Shown: one piece after another, positions 1 through 5,963 of the stretch | Layout of the letters: each line of letters opens with the position of its first letter | Position numbering within the stretch: position 1 is the first letter of the stretch | Assembly: GCA_946614405.1 (NCBI GenBank) | Contig: CAMOGZ010000099.1 | Location: forward strand, 1-6,096 | Source: an uncultured Eubacterium sp. | GTDB taxonomy: Bacteria > Bacillota > Clostridia > Peptostreptococcales > Anaerovoracaceae | Direction: 5' to 3' | Length of the DNA stretch: 6,096 nt | The notes under the pieces: model-generated | Seen by the model: the letters and a program-made list of their open reading frames with translations, nothing else | Databases searched by the model: none | Told to the model about the DNA's origin: nothing | Translations under genes and position numbers: made by a program

Positions 1-53
1 CAAAATCCCGTGGTGGCAACACCGTATGGGTTCGACCCCCATCGCCGGCACCA
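1..53 (+). tRNA. tRNA-Leu (anticodon CAA), 3' part, truncated by window start
   Basis: This is the 3' part of a class II (long variable arm) tRNA. The first five bases, CAAAA, fit anticodon-loop positions 34-38, so the anticodon would be CAA (1-3), reading leucine codon UUG. They are followed by the 3' anticodon stem TCCCG (6-10). A long variable arm pairs GGTG (12-15) with CACC (20-23) around a GCAA loop. The T arm pairs ATGGG (26-30) with CCCAT (38-42) around the loop TTCGACC. The 3' acceptor strand CGCCGGC (43-49), discriminator A (50) and an encoded CCA (51-53) complete it. The long variable arm with A73 is typical of tRNA-Leu; tRNA-Ser normally has G73. The D arm and 5' acceptor strand lie outside the window, so the anticodon call relies on standard arm lengths. 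Confidence 0.88.
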
Positions 54-67
54 CTACGCAAGTGATT

Positions 68-73
68 AGGAGG
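68..73 (+). promoter_or_regulatory. Ribosome binding site of yajC
   Basis: A full AGGAGG Shine-Dalgarno sequence lies 11 nt before the ATG at 85 and only 2 nt before an in-frame TTG at 76. The 2-nt spacing is too short for initiation, so the ATG at 85 is the better start even though its spacing is slightly long. The site sits within 20 nt of the tRNA 3' end. Confidence 0.75.
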
Positions 74-84
74 ATTTGGAAGAT

Positions 85-540
85 ATGAATTTCGGAACAG
101 TACTTTTGGCAGCTGCTACATCAGGAACGAATCAGTTCGTTTTGCAGATGCTCATTCTGGTTGCATTCATCGGTCTTATGTATTTCCTGTTGATCCGTCC
201 CCAGAAGAAGAAGGAGAAGCAGGTCAACGAGATGAGAAACTCCGTACGCGTTGGTGACGAGATCGTGACCATCGGAGGCATCGTCGGAAAGATCGTGAAG
301 ACCAAGGATGAGTCCCTGATCATTCAGGTGGGTGCGGATAAGGTCAAGTTTGAGGTCATGAGATGGTCCATTTCTTCAGTTACCAGCAAGGGTAAAGGAG
401 CATCCGGAAAGGCTGCTGACACAGATACAGATATGGCAGAAGATGAACAGCCGAAGAAGAGATCACCGAGAAGACTGAAAAAGGCAACCACAGAAGAGAC
501 TGCTGAGGAGTCCAAGAATCCTTTTGAAGAAAGCAAATAA
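85..540 (+). CDS. yajC: YajC, preprotein translocase accessory subunit
   Basis: YajC is a small single-span membrane protein that associates with SecDF and the SecYEG channel; its exact role is unsettled and it is usually dispensable. The 151-residue product has a short N-terminal segment, one membrane span (about 17-36), and then the family signature: a basic RPQKKKEK stretch at 38-45. A conserved small soluble domain follows, with VGDEIVTIGGI at 56-66 and VKFEV at 87-91. The family core ends near residue 100. Residues 102-151 are an added highly charged, probably disordered tail (acidic DTDTDMAEDE, then a basic KKRSPRRLKK patch, then acidic), so the protein is longer than the roughly 110 residues of E. 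coli YajC. An in-frame TTG at 76 would add three residues but is too close to the Shine-Dalgarno. The gene follows a tRNA by 31 nt and is closed by an intrinsic terminator, which separates it from its usual partner secDF. Confidence 0.95.
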   Translation: MNFGTVLLAAATSGTNQFVLQMLILVAFIGLMYFLLIRPQKKKEKQVNEMRNSVRVGDEIVTIGGIVGKIVKTKDESLIIQVGADKVKFEVMRWSISSVTSKGKGASGKAADTDTDMAEDEQPKKRSPRRLKKATTEETAEESKNPFEESK

Positions 541-556
541 AGATACGGAATAATGA

Positions 557-583
557 AAGATCTCCCATTTCGGGAGATTTTTT
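557..583 (+). terminator. Rho-independent terminator after yajC
   Basis: A 7-bp perfect stem, ATCTCCC (560-566) with GGGAGAT (572-578), encloses a 5-nt loop. It is extended by a G-T and two A-T pairs and followed directly by a run of T (578-583). It starts 17 nt after the yajC stop codon, so it should end the tRNA/yajC transcript before secDF. No comparable hairpin with a T run is seen elsewhere in the window. Confidence 0.9.
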
Positions 584-596
584 CCTATTTATCTTA

Positions 597-614
597 ATGA
601 ATCCTGTGATTCAT
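597..614. repeat. Perfect inverted repeat upstream of secDF promoter candidate
   Basis: ATGAATC (597-603... on the + strand beginning A597-T598) and GATTCAT (608-614) form a 7-bp perfect dyad around CTGT. There is no T run after it, so it is not a second terminator. It ends one base before the candidate -35 at 616, a position where an activator or repressor could bind. At this length chance occurrence in AT-rich DNA is possible, and I cannot name a protein for it. Confidence 0.35.
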
Positions 615-615
615 C

Positions 616-644
616 TTGATGAAATGGCGAAATCGTAGTAAACT
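616..644 (+). promoter_or_regulatory. Candidate sigma-A-type promoter for secDF operon
   Basis: TTGATG (616-621) and TAAACT (639-644) each match the vegetative -35 and -10 consensus at four of six positions, with a 17-bp spacer. A promoter is expected here because the terminator at 557-583 cuts off transcription from yajC and the gap is markedly AT-rich. Two other -10-like hexamers are present (TATGAT at 652-657 and TAGAAT at 674-679), but neither has a good -35 at the right distance. The exact start site is therefore uncertain. Confidence 0.4.
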
Positions 645-651
645 AATAGAG

Positions 652-675
652 TATGATATTTTTTGTATTATCATA
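652..675. repeat. AT-rich inverted repeat in the secDF leader
   Basis: TATGATA (652-658) and TATCATA (669-675) are perfect 7-bp inverted repeats separated by 10 bp, which are mostly T. If transcription starts from the 616-644 promoter candidate, this would lie at the very 5' end of the secDF message. As RNA the hairpin would be weak because it has only one G-C pair, so a DNA operator is as likely as an RNA structure. Chance is also possible. Confidence 0.3.
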
Positions 676-705
676 GAATAAGTTAATGGAAAGTGAGTAG
701 AAAAG

Positions 706-3105
706 ATGAATTCTAAGCTGAGAAGAGTATTAAGTGCAATTGTAGTTGTTCTTGTGGTCTTCGGTGCGTTCGTCTCCGTGCAGGGGATCGGACCTGTCGA
801 CGATCTGAAGAACTCCCTCAAGTACGGCCTGGACATCGATGGCGGTGTCTACGTCGTAATGGAAGCAGATACGGGCAACCAGTCCGGCTCCACGCTTCGG
901 GCTACTATGGAACAGACCAAGGAAGTCCTGAACAAGCGTGTAAATGCCATGGGCGTATCGGAAGCCACCGTAAGCATTGAAGGCGAGAACCGTCTCCGTG
1001 TGGAGATGCCGGGCGTCAGCGATGCTAAGGAAGCGATCAACCGCATTGGTGAGACCGCCAAGCTGCGTTTCACACTGGCAGACGGAACTGAGTGCCTGAC
1101 TGGTGATGATGTAAAGGACGCTGCCTGTGAGGCCGATACGGAGAACGGCGGATATAAGATCACCATGCAGTTCACCGGAGACGGACAGGATAAGTTCTTT
1201 GACGCAACCACCAAGGCTTATAACGGAGATGTCACCGCAACAGTCAAGACCGATGACGGAGCTCTGGTAGCATCCAACTCCATCGTAATCTGGCTGGATG
1301 ATAAGGTTCTGACCGCTCCCAGCGTCAGCAACGGACCCATCAACAACGCAAGCTGTGAGATCACTTCCGGAGCAGGCGGATACAGTAAGGAAGAGGCAAC
1401 CAACACAGCTGCTCTGATCCGCGGCGGTGCTCTGCCGGTATCCCTGACCGAGGTATCTTCCTCTGTTCAGACTGCATCTATCGGAGCCAACGCTCTGGAG
1501 AAGAGCATCATCGCAGGAGGAATCGGACTTCTTCTGGTATTCATCCTGATGATCCTGATGTACAATGTACTGGGTATCTTCGCAGACATCGCTCTGCTTC
1601 TGTATGTCATGCTGGTCCTGTGGATCATGGCAGGACTGGATGCAGTTCTGACACTGCCGGGTATCGCCGGTATCGTACTTGGTATCGGTATGGCCGTTGA
1701 CGCAAACGTCATCATCTTCTCCCGTATCAAGGAGGAGATCGGTCTCGGCAGATCCATACGTGTAGCAGTGGATTCCGGATTCAAACATGCTCTGGTCACC
1801 GTACTGGATGCACAGATCACTACATTGATCGCCACCATCGTACTGTACGAGCTTGGATCCACATCCGTCAAGGGATTTGCTGTTACCCTGATGATCAGTA
1901 TCATCGTAAGTATCTTTACTGCAGTAGTTATCACTCAGCTCTTTGTTGGTACACTGGCTGACTCCAGTGCCGCAAGACCGCAGTTCTTCGGATGCAAAGC
2001 TGACGGGACCCCCAGAAAACTGGTCAAGGGCGACTTCAACTTCATCGGAAAGAGAAAGATCTTCTACTGCATCAGCGGAGCCATCATCATCGTTGGCTTG
2101 TTGACACTGGGCATCCGTGGTTTCAACTACGGTATCGACTTCACCGGTGGTACTATGATCCAGATGAATCTGGGACAGGAAGTGGAGACCAGTGAGGTGG
2201 CTGACACCATCAAGTCCTTCGACCTGGATCCGGACATCGTTTATTCCGGAACCAAGCATGAGGAAGTTATCATCAAGACAACCAAGGCTCTGAACGCCAA
2301 CCAGCGTGATGAAGTTCAGAAGGCCATCGAAGAGAAATACGGACTGGACGACAGCGCCGTCGTATCTTCCGAGGAATTCGGACCGTCCATCGGTAAGGAA
2401 CTCCGGAATAACGCACTGCAGTCCATCCTGATCGCCGCGATTTGTATGCTGCTGTATATCATCTTCCGTTTCCGCTCCTGGAAATACGGAGCTGCTGCAG
2501 TTGCCGGCATCCTGCATGACGTACTGATCCTGATCTCTGTATATGCGATCTTCCGGATCACCGTCAACAATCCGTTCATCGCTGCCATCCTCACGGTAGT
2601 CGGTTACTCGATCAACGATACCATCGTTATCTTCGACCGTGTCCGTGAGAACCGGAAGCTGCTGCGGGGCAAGTCTGTATTCGATATTCTGAATCACAGT
2701 ATCAGCCAGACTCTGGACCGTTCCGTCATGACTTCCATGACGACTCTGATCGCCATCATCCCGCTGCTGGTCATGGTATCCACTCAGCTGGCACAGTTCG
2801 TAATGCCGCTGATGGTCGGTGTGCTGGTAGGAACTTATTCTTCCATCTGCCTGTGCAGCCCGCTGTACTTTGAACTGAGCAAGAAGGAAGAAGAATCCAG
2901 ATACATCGCACAGCAGAAGGCAAGAGCCCGCATCGAGGCCAAGAAGGCATCCAGAAAGGACGCACAGAAGGGAATCGCTGCTCCGAAGGCGGAAGAAACT
3001 CAGGAAGCAGTAACAACCGCTCCGAAGCAGGACAAACCTGTCAACAAGAAAGGAACCGGCGGAAGCAAGAACAAGAAGAAAAACAAGAAGAAGGGCATAA
3101 GATAA
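706..3105 (+). CDS. secDF: SecDF, fused protein-export membrane protein
   Basis: SecDF is an RND-family membrane protein that uses the proton gradient to pull translocating preproteins out of SecYEG. In this 799-residue fusion the SecD half has a first span (about 8-27), the GLDIDGG motif (41-47), a large extracytoplasmic domain to about 265, and five spans (about 267-415). The SecF half starts with a span near 452-470, has FNYGIDFTGG at 473-482, an extracytoplasmic domain to about 565, and five spans (about 571-718). Residues thought to relay protons are present: D332 in GMAVDAN, D638 in SINDT and R672 in LDRS. The tail 722-799 is cytoplasmic and very rich in Lys and Ala, ending in repeated KKK clusters. 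An in-frame TGA at 694-696 makes ATG 706 the first possible start; the Shine-Dalgarno is weak (GGAAAG, 688-693). It heads the operon with rel 24 nt downstream. Separate secD and secF genes are common elsewhere; the fusion is well known in Firmicutes. Confidence 0.97.
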   Translation: MNSKLRRVLSAIVVVLVVFGAFVSVQGIGPVDDLKNSLKYGLDIDGGVYVVMEADTGNQSGSTLRATMEQTKEVLNKRVNAMGVSEATVSIEGENRLRVEMPGVSDAKEAINRIGETAKLRFTLADGTECLTGDDVKDAACEADTENGGYKITMQFTGDGQDKFFDATTKAYNGDVTATVKTDDGALVASNSIVIWLDDKVLTAPSVSNGPINNASCEITSGAGGYSKEEATNTAALIRGGALPVSLTEVSSSVQTASIGANALEKSIIAGGIGLLLVFILMILMYNVLGIFADIALLLYVMLVLWIMAGLDAVLTLPGIAGIVLGIGMAVDANVIIFSRIKEEIGLGRSIRVAVDSGFKHALVTVLDAQITTLIATIVLYELGSTSVKGFAVTLMISIIVSIFTAVVITQLFVGTLADSSAARPQFFGCKADGTPRKLVKGDFNFIGKRKIFYCISGAIIIVGLLTLGIRGFNYGIDFTGGTMIQMNLGQEVETSEVADTIKSFDLDPDIVYSGTKHEEVIIKTTKALNANQRDEVQKAIEEKYGLDDSAVVSSEEFGPSIGKELRNNALQSILIAAICMLLYIIFRFRSWKYGAAAVAGILHDVLILISVYAIFRITVNNPFIAAILTVVGYSINDTIVIFDRVRENRKLLRGKSVFDILNHSISQTLDRSVMTSMTTLIAIIPLLVMVSTQLAQFVMPLMVGVLVGTYSSICLCSPLYFELSKKEEESRYIAQQKARARIEAKKASRKDAQKGIAAPKAEETQEAVTTAPKQDKPVNKKGTGGSKNKKKNKKKGIR

Positions 3106-3129
3106 TCGACTCGTTTCACCGGAGACCCT

Positions 3130-5331
3130 ATGGAGACTAAATCACAATTCTTAACTGAAATATTAAAATACAAGCAATACAACACCGAGTTGATCGGAAG
3201 GGCATATGATAAGGCACGCTCCCTTCATGAGGGGCAGCTCCGCAAAAGCGGAGAGCCTTATCTGATCCATCCGATCGCAGTATCCATCATCCTTGCTCAA
3301 CTGGGCATGGATGATGCGACACTGGTCGGTGGTCTTTTGCATGATGCGGTAGAAGACACAGACTACTCCCGGGAACAGCTGGTGGAGGATTTCGGCGAAG
3401 AGATCGCTCTTCTGGTGGATGGCGTGACCAAACTGGGAACCCTCAAGTTCGATAATAAGGAGGACGCCCAGGCGGAAACGCTTCGGAAAATGTTCCTGGC
3501 TATGTCCAAGGATATCCGTGTCCTGATCATCAAACTTGCGGACCGCCTTCACAATATGCGGACCATCGAGTTTATGACACCGGAGAAGATCATAGAGAAG
3601 TCCAAGGAAACACTGGACATCTACGCACCGCTGGCCAGTCGTCTGGGTATCTACACTATCAAGTTTGAACTGGAAGATATCTCGCTGAAGTATCTGCACC
3701 CGGAAGAGTATAAGACCCTGGAGAAAGAGGTCACCGAGAAGAAGGAACACCGTGAGCGTTTCATCAATGAGGTGATCGCTGAGATCAAGGAAGCTCTGGA
3801 CACCATGGACATGAAGTACGACATCATGGGCAGGTCCAAGCATCTGTACAGCGTCTACAAGAAGATGACATTCCAGCACAAGCAGATCGACGAGATCTTC
3901 GATCTGACTGCGGTTCGTGTGATCGTTGAAAATGTCAGGGACTGCTATGCTGTCCTGGGACAGGTCCATACTATGTGGAAGCCGATTCCTGGCCGTTTCA
4001 AGGATTACATCGCCATGCCCAAGCCCAATATGTACCAGTCGCTCCATACGACGGTGCTGGGGGATAACGGCGAGCCCTTTGAAATACAGATCCGCACCTA
4101 TGAGATGCATCGGGTGGCGGAATATGGTATCGCGGCTCACTGGAAATATAAAGAGGGCAACAGTTCCGGAAAGCAGAATAATGAAGATATGAAGCTGGCC
4201 TGGCTTCGCCAGACTCTGGAATGGCAGAAGGATCTGAATGATCCGAGAGAGTTCATGGAAACCCTTAAGATGGACCTCTTTGCAACTCAGGTTTTCGTAT
4301 TTACTCCGAAGGGTGAAGTCATCGATTTGCCAGCGGATTCCACGCCGCTGGATTTTGCGTTCAAGATCCACACTGATGTAGGCTGCCGCTGCGTCGGCGC
4401 CAAAGTCAACGGGAAAATGGTCACCATCGACCATACCCTGAACAACGGCGATATCGTAGAGATCGTAACTTCATCCAACTCTTCCGGACCCAGCGTGGAC
4501 TGGCTCCGGATCGCCAAGAGTTCTACTGCACGGACCAAGATCCGCCAGTGGCTGAAGAAACAGAATAAGGGCGATGAAGTCGGAAAGGGCAAGGAAGCCC
4601 TGGATAAATACATCCGCAAGAAGGGATATGATCCCCAGCTGATCCTGCGGACCAAGTATCTGAATGCCGCCGTAAAGGAGATGAAATTCACATCCCTGGA
4701 TGAGGCGTACACTCAGATCTCTCAGGGAGGAACTGTTCTCAGCCGATTCGCAAACTGCATGTTCGACAGCTTTAATGAAGAACAACAGGAAGAACAGCGC
4801 AGACAGCAGAAGAAGGAAGAAGAGCTGATGAACGAGGCGATACGGAAGGATCATTCCGCAAGATATCGCCACGACAATCCCGGAATCATTGTGAAGGGGG
4901 CCACTGGCAACCTGCTGATCCACGTTTCACGGTGCTGTAACCCGGTTCCCGGAGATGAGATCATCGGCTTCATCACCAAAGGAAGGGGAATCTCTGTCCA
5001 TCGTAAAGACTGTTCCAATATCACATCCCTCCCGGAACAGGAACATGCGAGATTTATAGAAGTCGAATGGGAGGACCTGAAGGTCGGCAAATCTTATACC
5101 GCAGAGATCTGCGTGATCTGTGCTGACCGGAAGGGAATCTTCTCTGACATTTCCAGAGCCTGTGAGGATCTGGATGTCAAGATTGAAGGAGTCAACGCAA
5201 GGAGCGATCGGAATGAAGTGCTCCGGATCATGCTGACCCTGGCACTCACCAGTACCCAGCAGATGTGGAAGGTACAGCGTACGCTGCGCAATGTCAGCGG
5301 CGTGACCAGTGTATTCCGACCGAAATCATAG
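3130..5331 (+). CDS. rel: Bifunctional (p)ppGpp synthetase/hydrolase (Rel, long RSH)
   Basis: This cytoplasmic, ribosome-associated enzyme makes (p)ppGpp from ATP and GDP/GTP and also hydrolyses it, controlling the stringent response. The 733 residues have the full long-RSH order. The HD hydrolase (about 25-180) keeps R38, H47, H71-D72, E75-D76, D138 and N142. The synthetase (about 230-345) keeps R235, D258, Y302 and E318 in EIQIRT. A TGS domain follows (about 385-448), then a helical region, a zinc-finger-like domain with C602-C603, H624, D627 and C628, and a C-terminal ACT domain (about 655-732). The loop R289-F-K-D292 is the RxKD form seen in bifunctional Rel/SpoT rather than the ExDD form of monofunctional E. 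coli RelA. With an intact HD site, this supports both activities. GGAG (3121-3124) lies 5 nt before the ATG. A Gln/Glu/Arg/Lys-rich stretch at 549-566 precedes the zinc-finger-like domain. In many genomes this gene is labelled relA. Confidence 0.97.
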   Translation: METKSQFLTEILKYKQYNTELIGRAYDKARSLHEGQLRKSGEPYLIHPIAVSIILAQLGMDDATLVGGLLHDAVEDTDYSREQLVEDFGEEIALLVDGVTKLGTLKFDNKEDAQAETLRKMFLAMSKDIRVLIIKLADRLHNMRTIEFMTPEKIIEKSKETLDIYAPLASRLGIYTIKFELEDISLKYLHPEEYKTLEKEVTEKKEHRERFINEVIAEIKEALDTMDMKYDIMGRSKHLYSVYKKMTFQHKQIDEIFDLTAVRVIVENVRDCYAVLGQVHTMWKPIPGRFKDYIAMPKPNMYQSLHTTVLGDNGEPFEIQIRTYEMHRVAEYGIAAHWKYKEGNSSGKQNNEDMKLAWLRQTLEWQKDLNDPREFMETLKMDLFATQVFVFTPKGEVIDLPADSTPLDFAFKIHTDVGCRCVGAKVNGKMVTIDHTLNNGDIVEIVTSSNSSGPSVDWLRIAKSSTARTKIRQWLKKQNKGDEVGKGKEALDKYIRKKGYDPQLILRTKYLNAAVKEMKFTSLDEAYTQISQGGTVLSRFANCMFDSFNEEQQEEQRRQQKKEEELMNEAIRKDHSARYRHDNPGIIVKGATGNLLIHVSRCCNPVPGDEIIGFITKGRGISVHRKDCSNITSLPEQEHARFIEVEWEDLKVGKSYTAEICVICADRKGIFSDISRACEDLDVKIEGVNARSDRNEVLRIMLTLALTSTQQMWKVQRTLRNVSGVTSVFRPKS

Positions 5332-5334
5332 GAA
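5330..5334 (+). promoter_or_regulatory. Ribosome binding site of MBL hydrolase, overlapping the rel stop codon
   Basis: AGGAA begins inside the TAG stop codon of rel (5329-5331) and lies 8 nt before the ATG at 5343. This spacing fixes the start at 5343 rather than at the in-frame codon at 5265 inside rel. It also makes translational coupling with rel likely. Confidence 0.65.
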
Positions 5335-5342
5335 CAGATACC

Positions 5343-5963
5343 ATGAAGATCTATCATTTTATGACCGGACCGATCCAGGTCAATACCTATCTTGTCTTTG
5401 ACGAGAACGGTACCGGCTATATCGTGGATCCCGGCGACTATGTCCGCGGGATCTCCGATATCATCACAGAAGAAAACATAGACCTTCAGTACATTGTACT
5501 GACCCATGGCCATGCCGATCACATCGGCGGCGTTGCCAAATTCCGTGAGCTTTACCCTGATTTGAAGGTGGTTGCCTACACAGGGGAACGGGAAATGCTG
5601 CACACGCCGGACTACAATTCCTCACTGGAGCTGTATGGCCGGGAGATCGCATGTGATGCTGACATCTGGGTCGAAGACGGCGATACCATGACCATCGGAA
5701 CCATGGAGCTGAAGTTCATCTTCACCCCGGGACATTCTCCCGGCGGTATGTGCATTCTTACGGAAGGCTATCTCTTCAGCGGAGATACTCTATTCCGTGC
5801 GTCCATCGGAAGAACGGACTTCTGGGGCGGAGATTTCCAGACATTGATCAATTCGATCCGGAACCGCCTGTTTATCCTGCCGGATGATACGGTCGTTCTG
5901 CCCGGACATATGGGGCAGACCACTATCCGGTTTGAAAAGGAGTGCAATCCATTTGTCCGATAA
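5343..5963 (+). CDS. MBL-fold zinc hydrolase, glyoxalase II-like (YqgX/GloC type)
   Basis: This 206-residue soluble protein is a compact metallo-beta-lactamase-fold hydrolase. Metal ligands are visible in order: T54-HGHADH-60 (H55, H57, D59, H60), H131 in PGHSPG, D148 in SGDTLF and H189 in LPGHM. The GRTDFWGGD segment (156-164) is typical of the subgroup that includes B. subtilis YqgX and E. coli YcbL (GloC, a type III glyoxalase II). It is shorter than classical glyoxalase II and lacks its C-terminal glutathione-binding domain, so a hydroxyacylglutathione substrate is not implied. A thiolester of another low-molecular-weight thiol, or an unrelated ester, is possible. The reading frame is open back to 5265, but upstream codons lie within rel and lack family similarity. 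ATG 5343 gives the usual N-terminus MKIYHF and follows the rel stop by 11 nt. The substrate is unknown. Confidence 0.9.
   Translation: MKIYHFMTGPIQVNTYLVFDENGTGYIVDPGDYVRGISDIITEENIDLQYIVLTHGHADHIGGVAKFRELYPDLKVVAYTGEREMLHTPDYNSSLELYGREIACDADIWVEDGDTMTIGTMELKFIFTPGHSPGGMCILTEGYLFSGDTLFRASIGRTDFWGGDFQTLINSIRNRLFILPDDTVVLPGHMGQTTIRFEKECNPFVR
5937..5942 (+). promoter_or_regulatory. Ribosome binding site of the downstream hemZ-like gene
   Basis: AAGGAG lies inside the last codons of the MBL hydrolase gene, 10 nt before an in-frame TTG at 5953. It is the best Shine-Dalgarno near the start of the downstream frame, and it supports TTG as the start since no in-frame ATG exists in the visible part. 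Confidence 0.6.

Noticed and set aside
686..700. Four-codon upstream ORF (ATG GAA AGT GAG TAG) ending 5 nt before the secDF start
   Set aside because: It could be a leader peptide in principle, but no Shine-Dalgarno precedes it, its codons show no regulatory pattern such as a run of one amino acid, and ORFs this short arise often by chance.
730..2697. 655-codon open frame on the reverse strand opposite secDF
   Set aside because: It is exactly codon-aligned with secDF and exists because secDF avoids TTA, CTA and TCA, the complements of stop codons. Its translation is a Gln/Asp/Ser/Cys-rich mixture with no recognisable domain, and secDF is unmistakable on the other strand.
3055..3102. A-rich lysine codons at the end of secDF as a programmed frameshift site
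   Set aside because: The longest A run is only five and no true X XXY YYZ slippery heptamer is present in the reading frame. The frame ends normally at TAA with no alternative extension of interest.
3106..3129. Possible terminator or promoter between secDF and rel
   Set aside because: The 24-nt gap has no inverted repeat and no T run, and it is too short for a promoter. It contains only the rel Shine-Dalgarno GGAG.
3926..4192. 88-codon + strand frame inside rel
   Set aside because: It is an out-of-frame shadow of the highly conserved synthetase domain, with no domain or initiation signal of its own.
3163..4434. 423-codon open frame on the reverse strand opposite rel
   Set aside because: It has the same cause: codon-aligned with rel and ended by the complement of the rel Leu12 TTA codon. 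No domain or ribosome binding site supports it.
5265..5342. N-terminal extension of the MBL hydrolase from the in-frame start at 5265
   Set aside because: These 26 codons lie within rel, lack a convincing ribosome binding site, and do not resemble the family N-terminus, whereas ATG 5343 has AGGAA at 8 nt spacing and gives the expected MKIYHF start.
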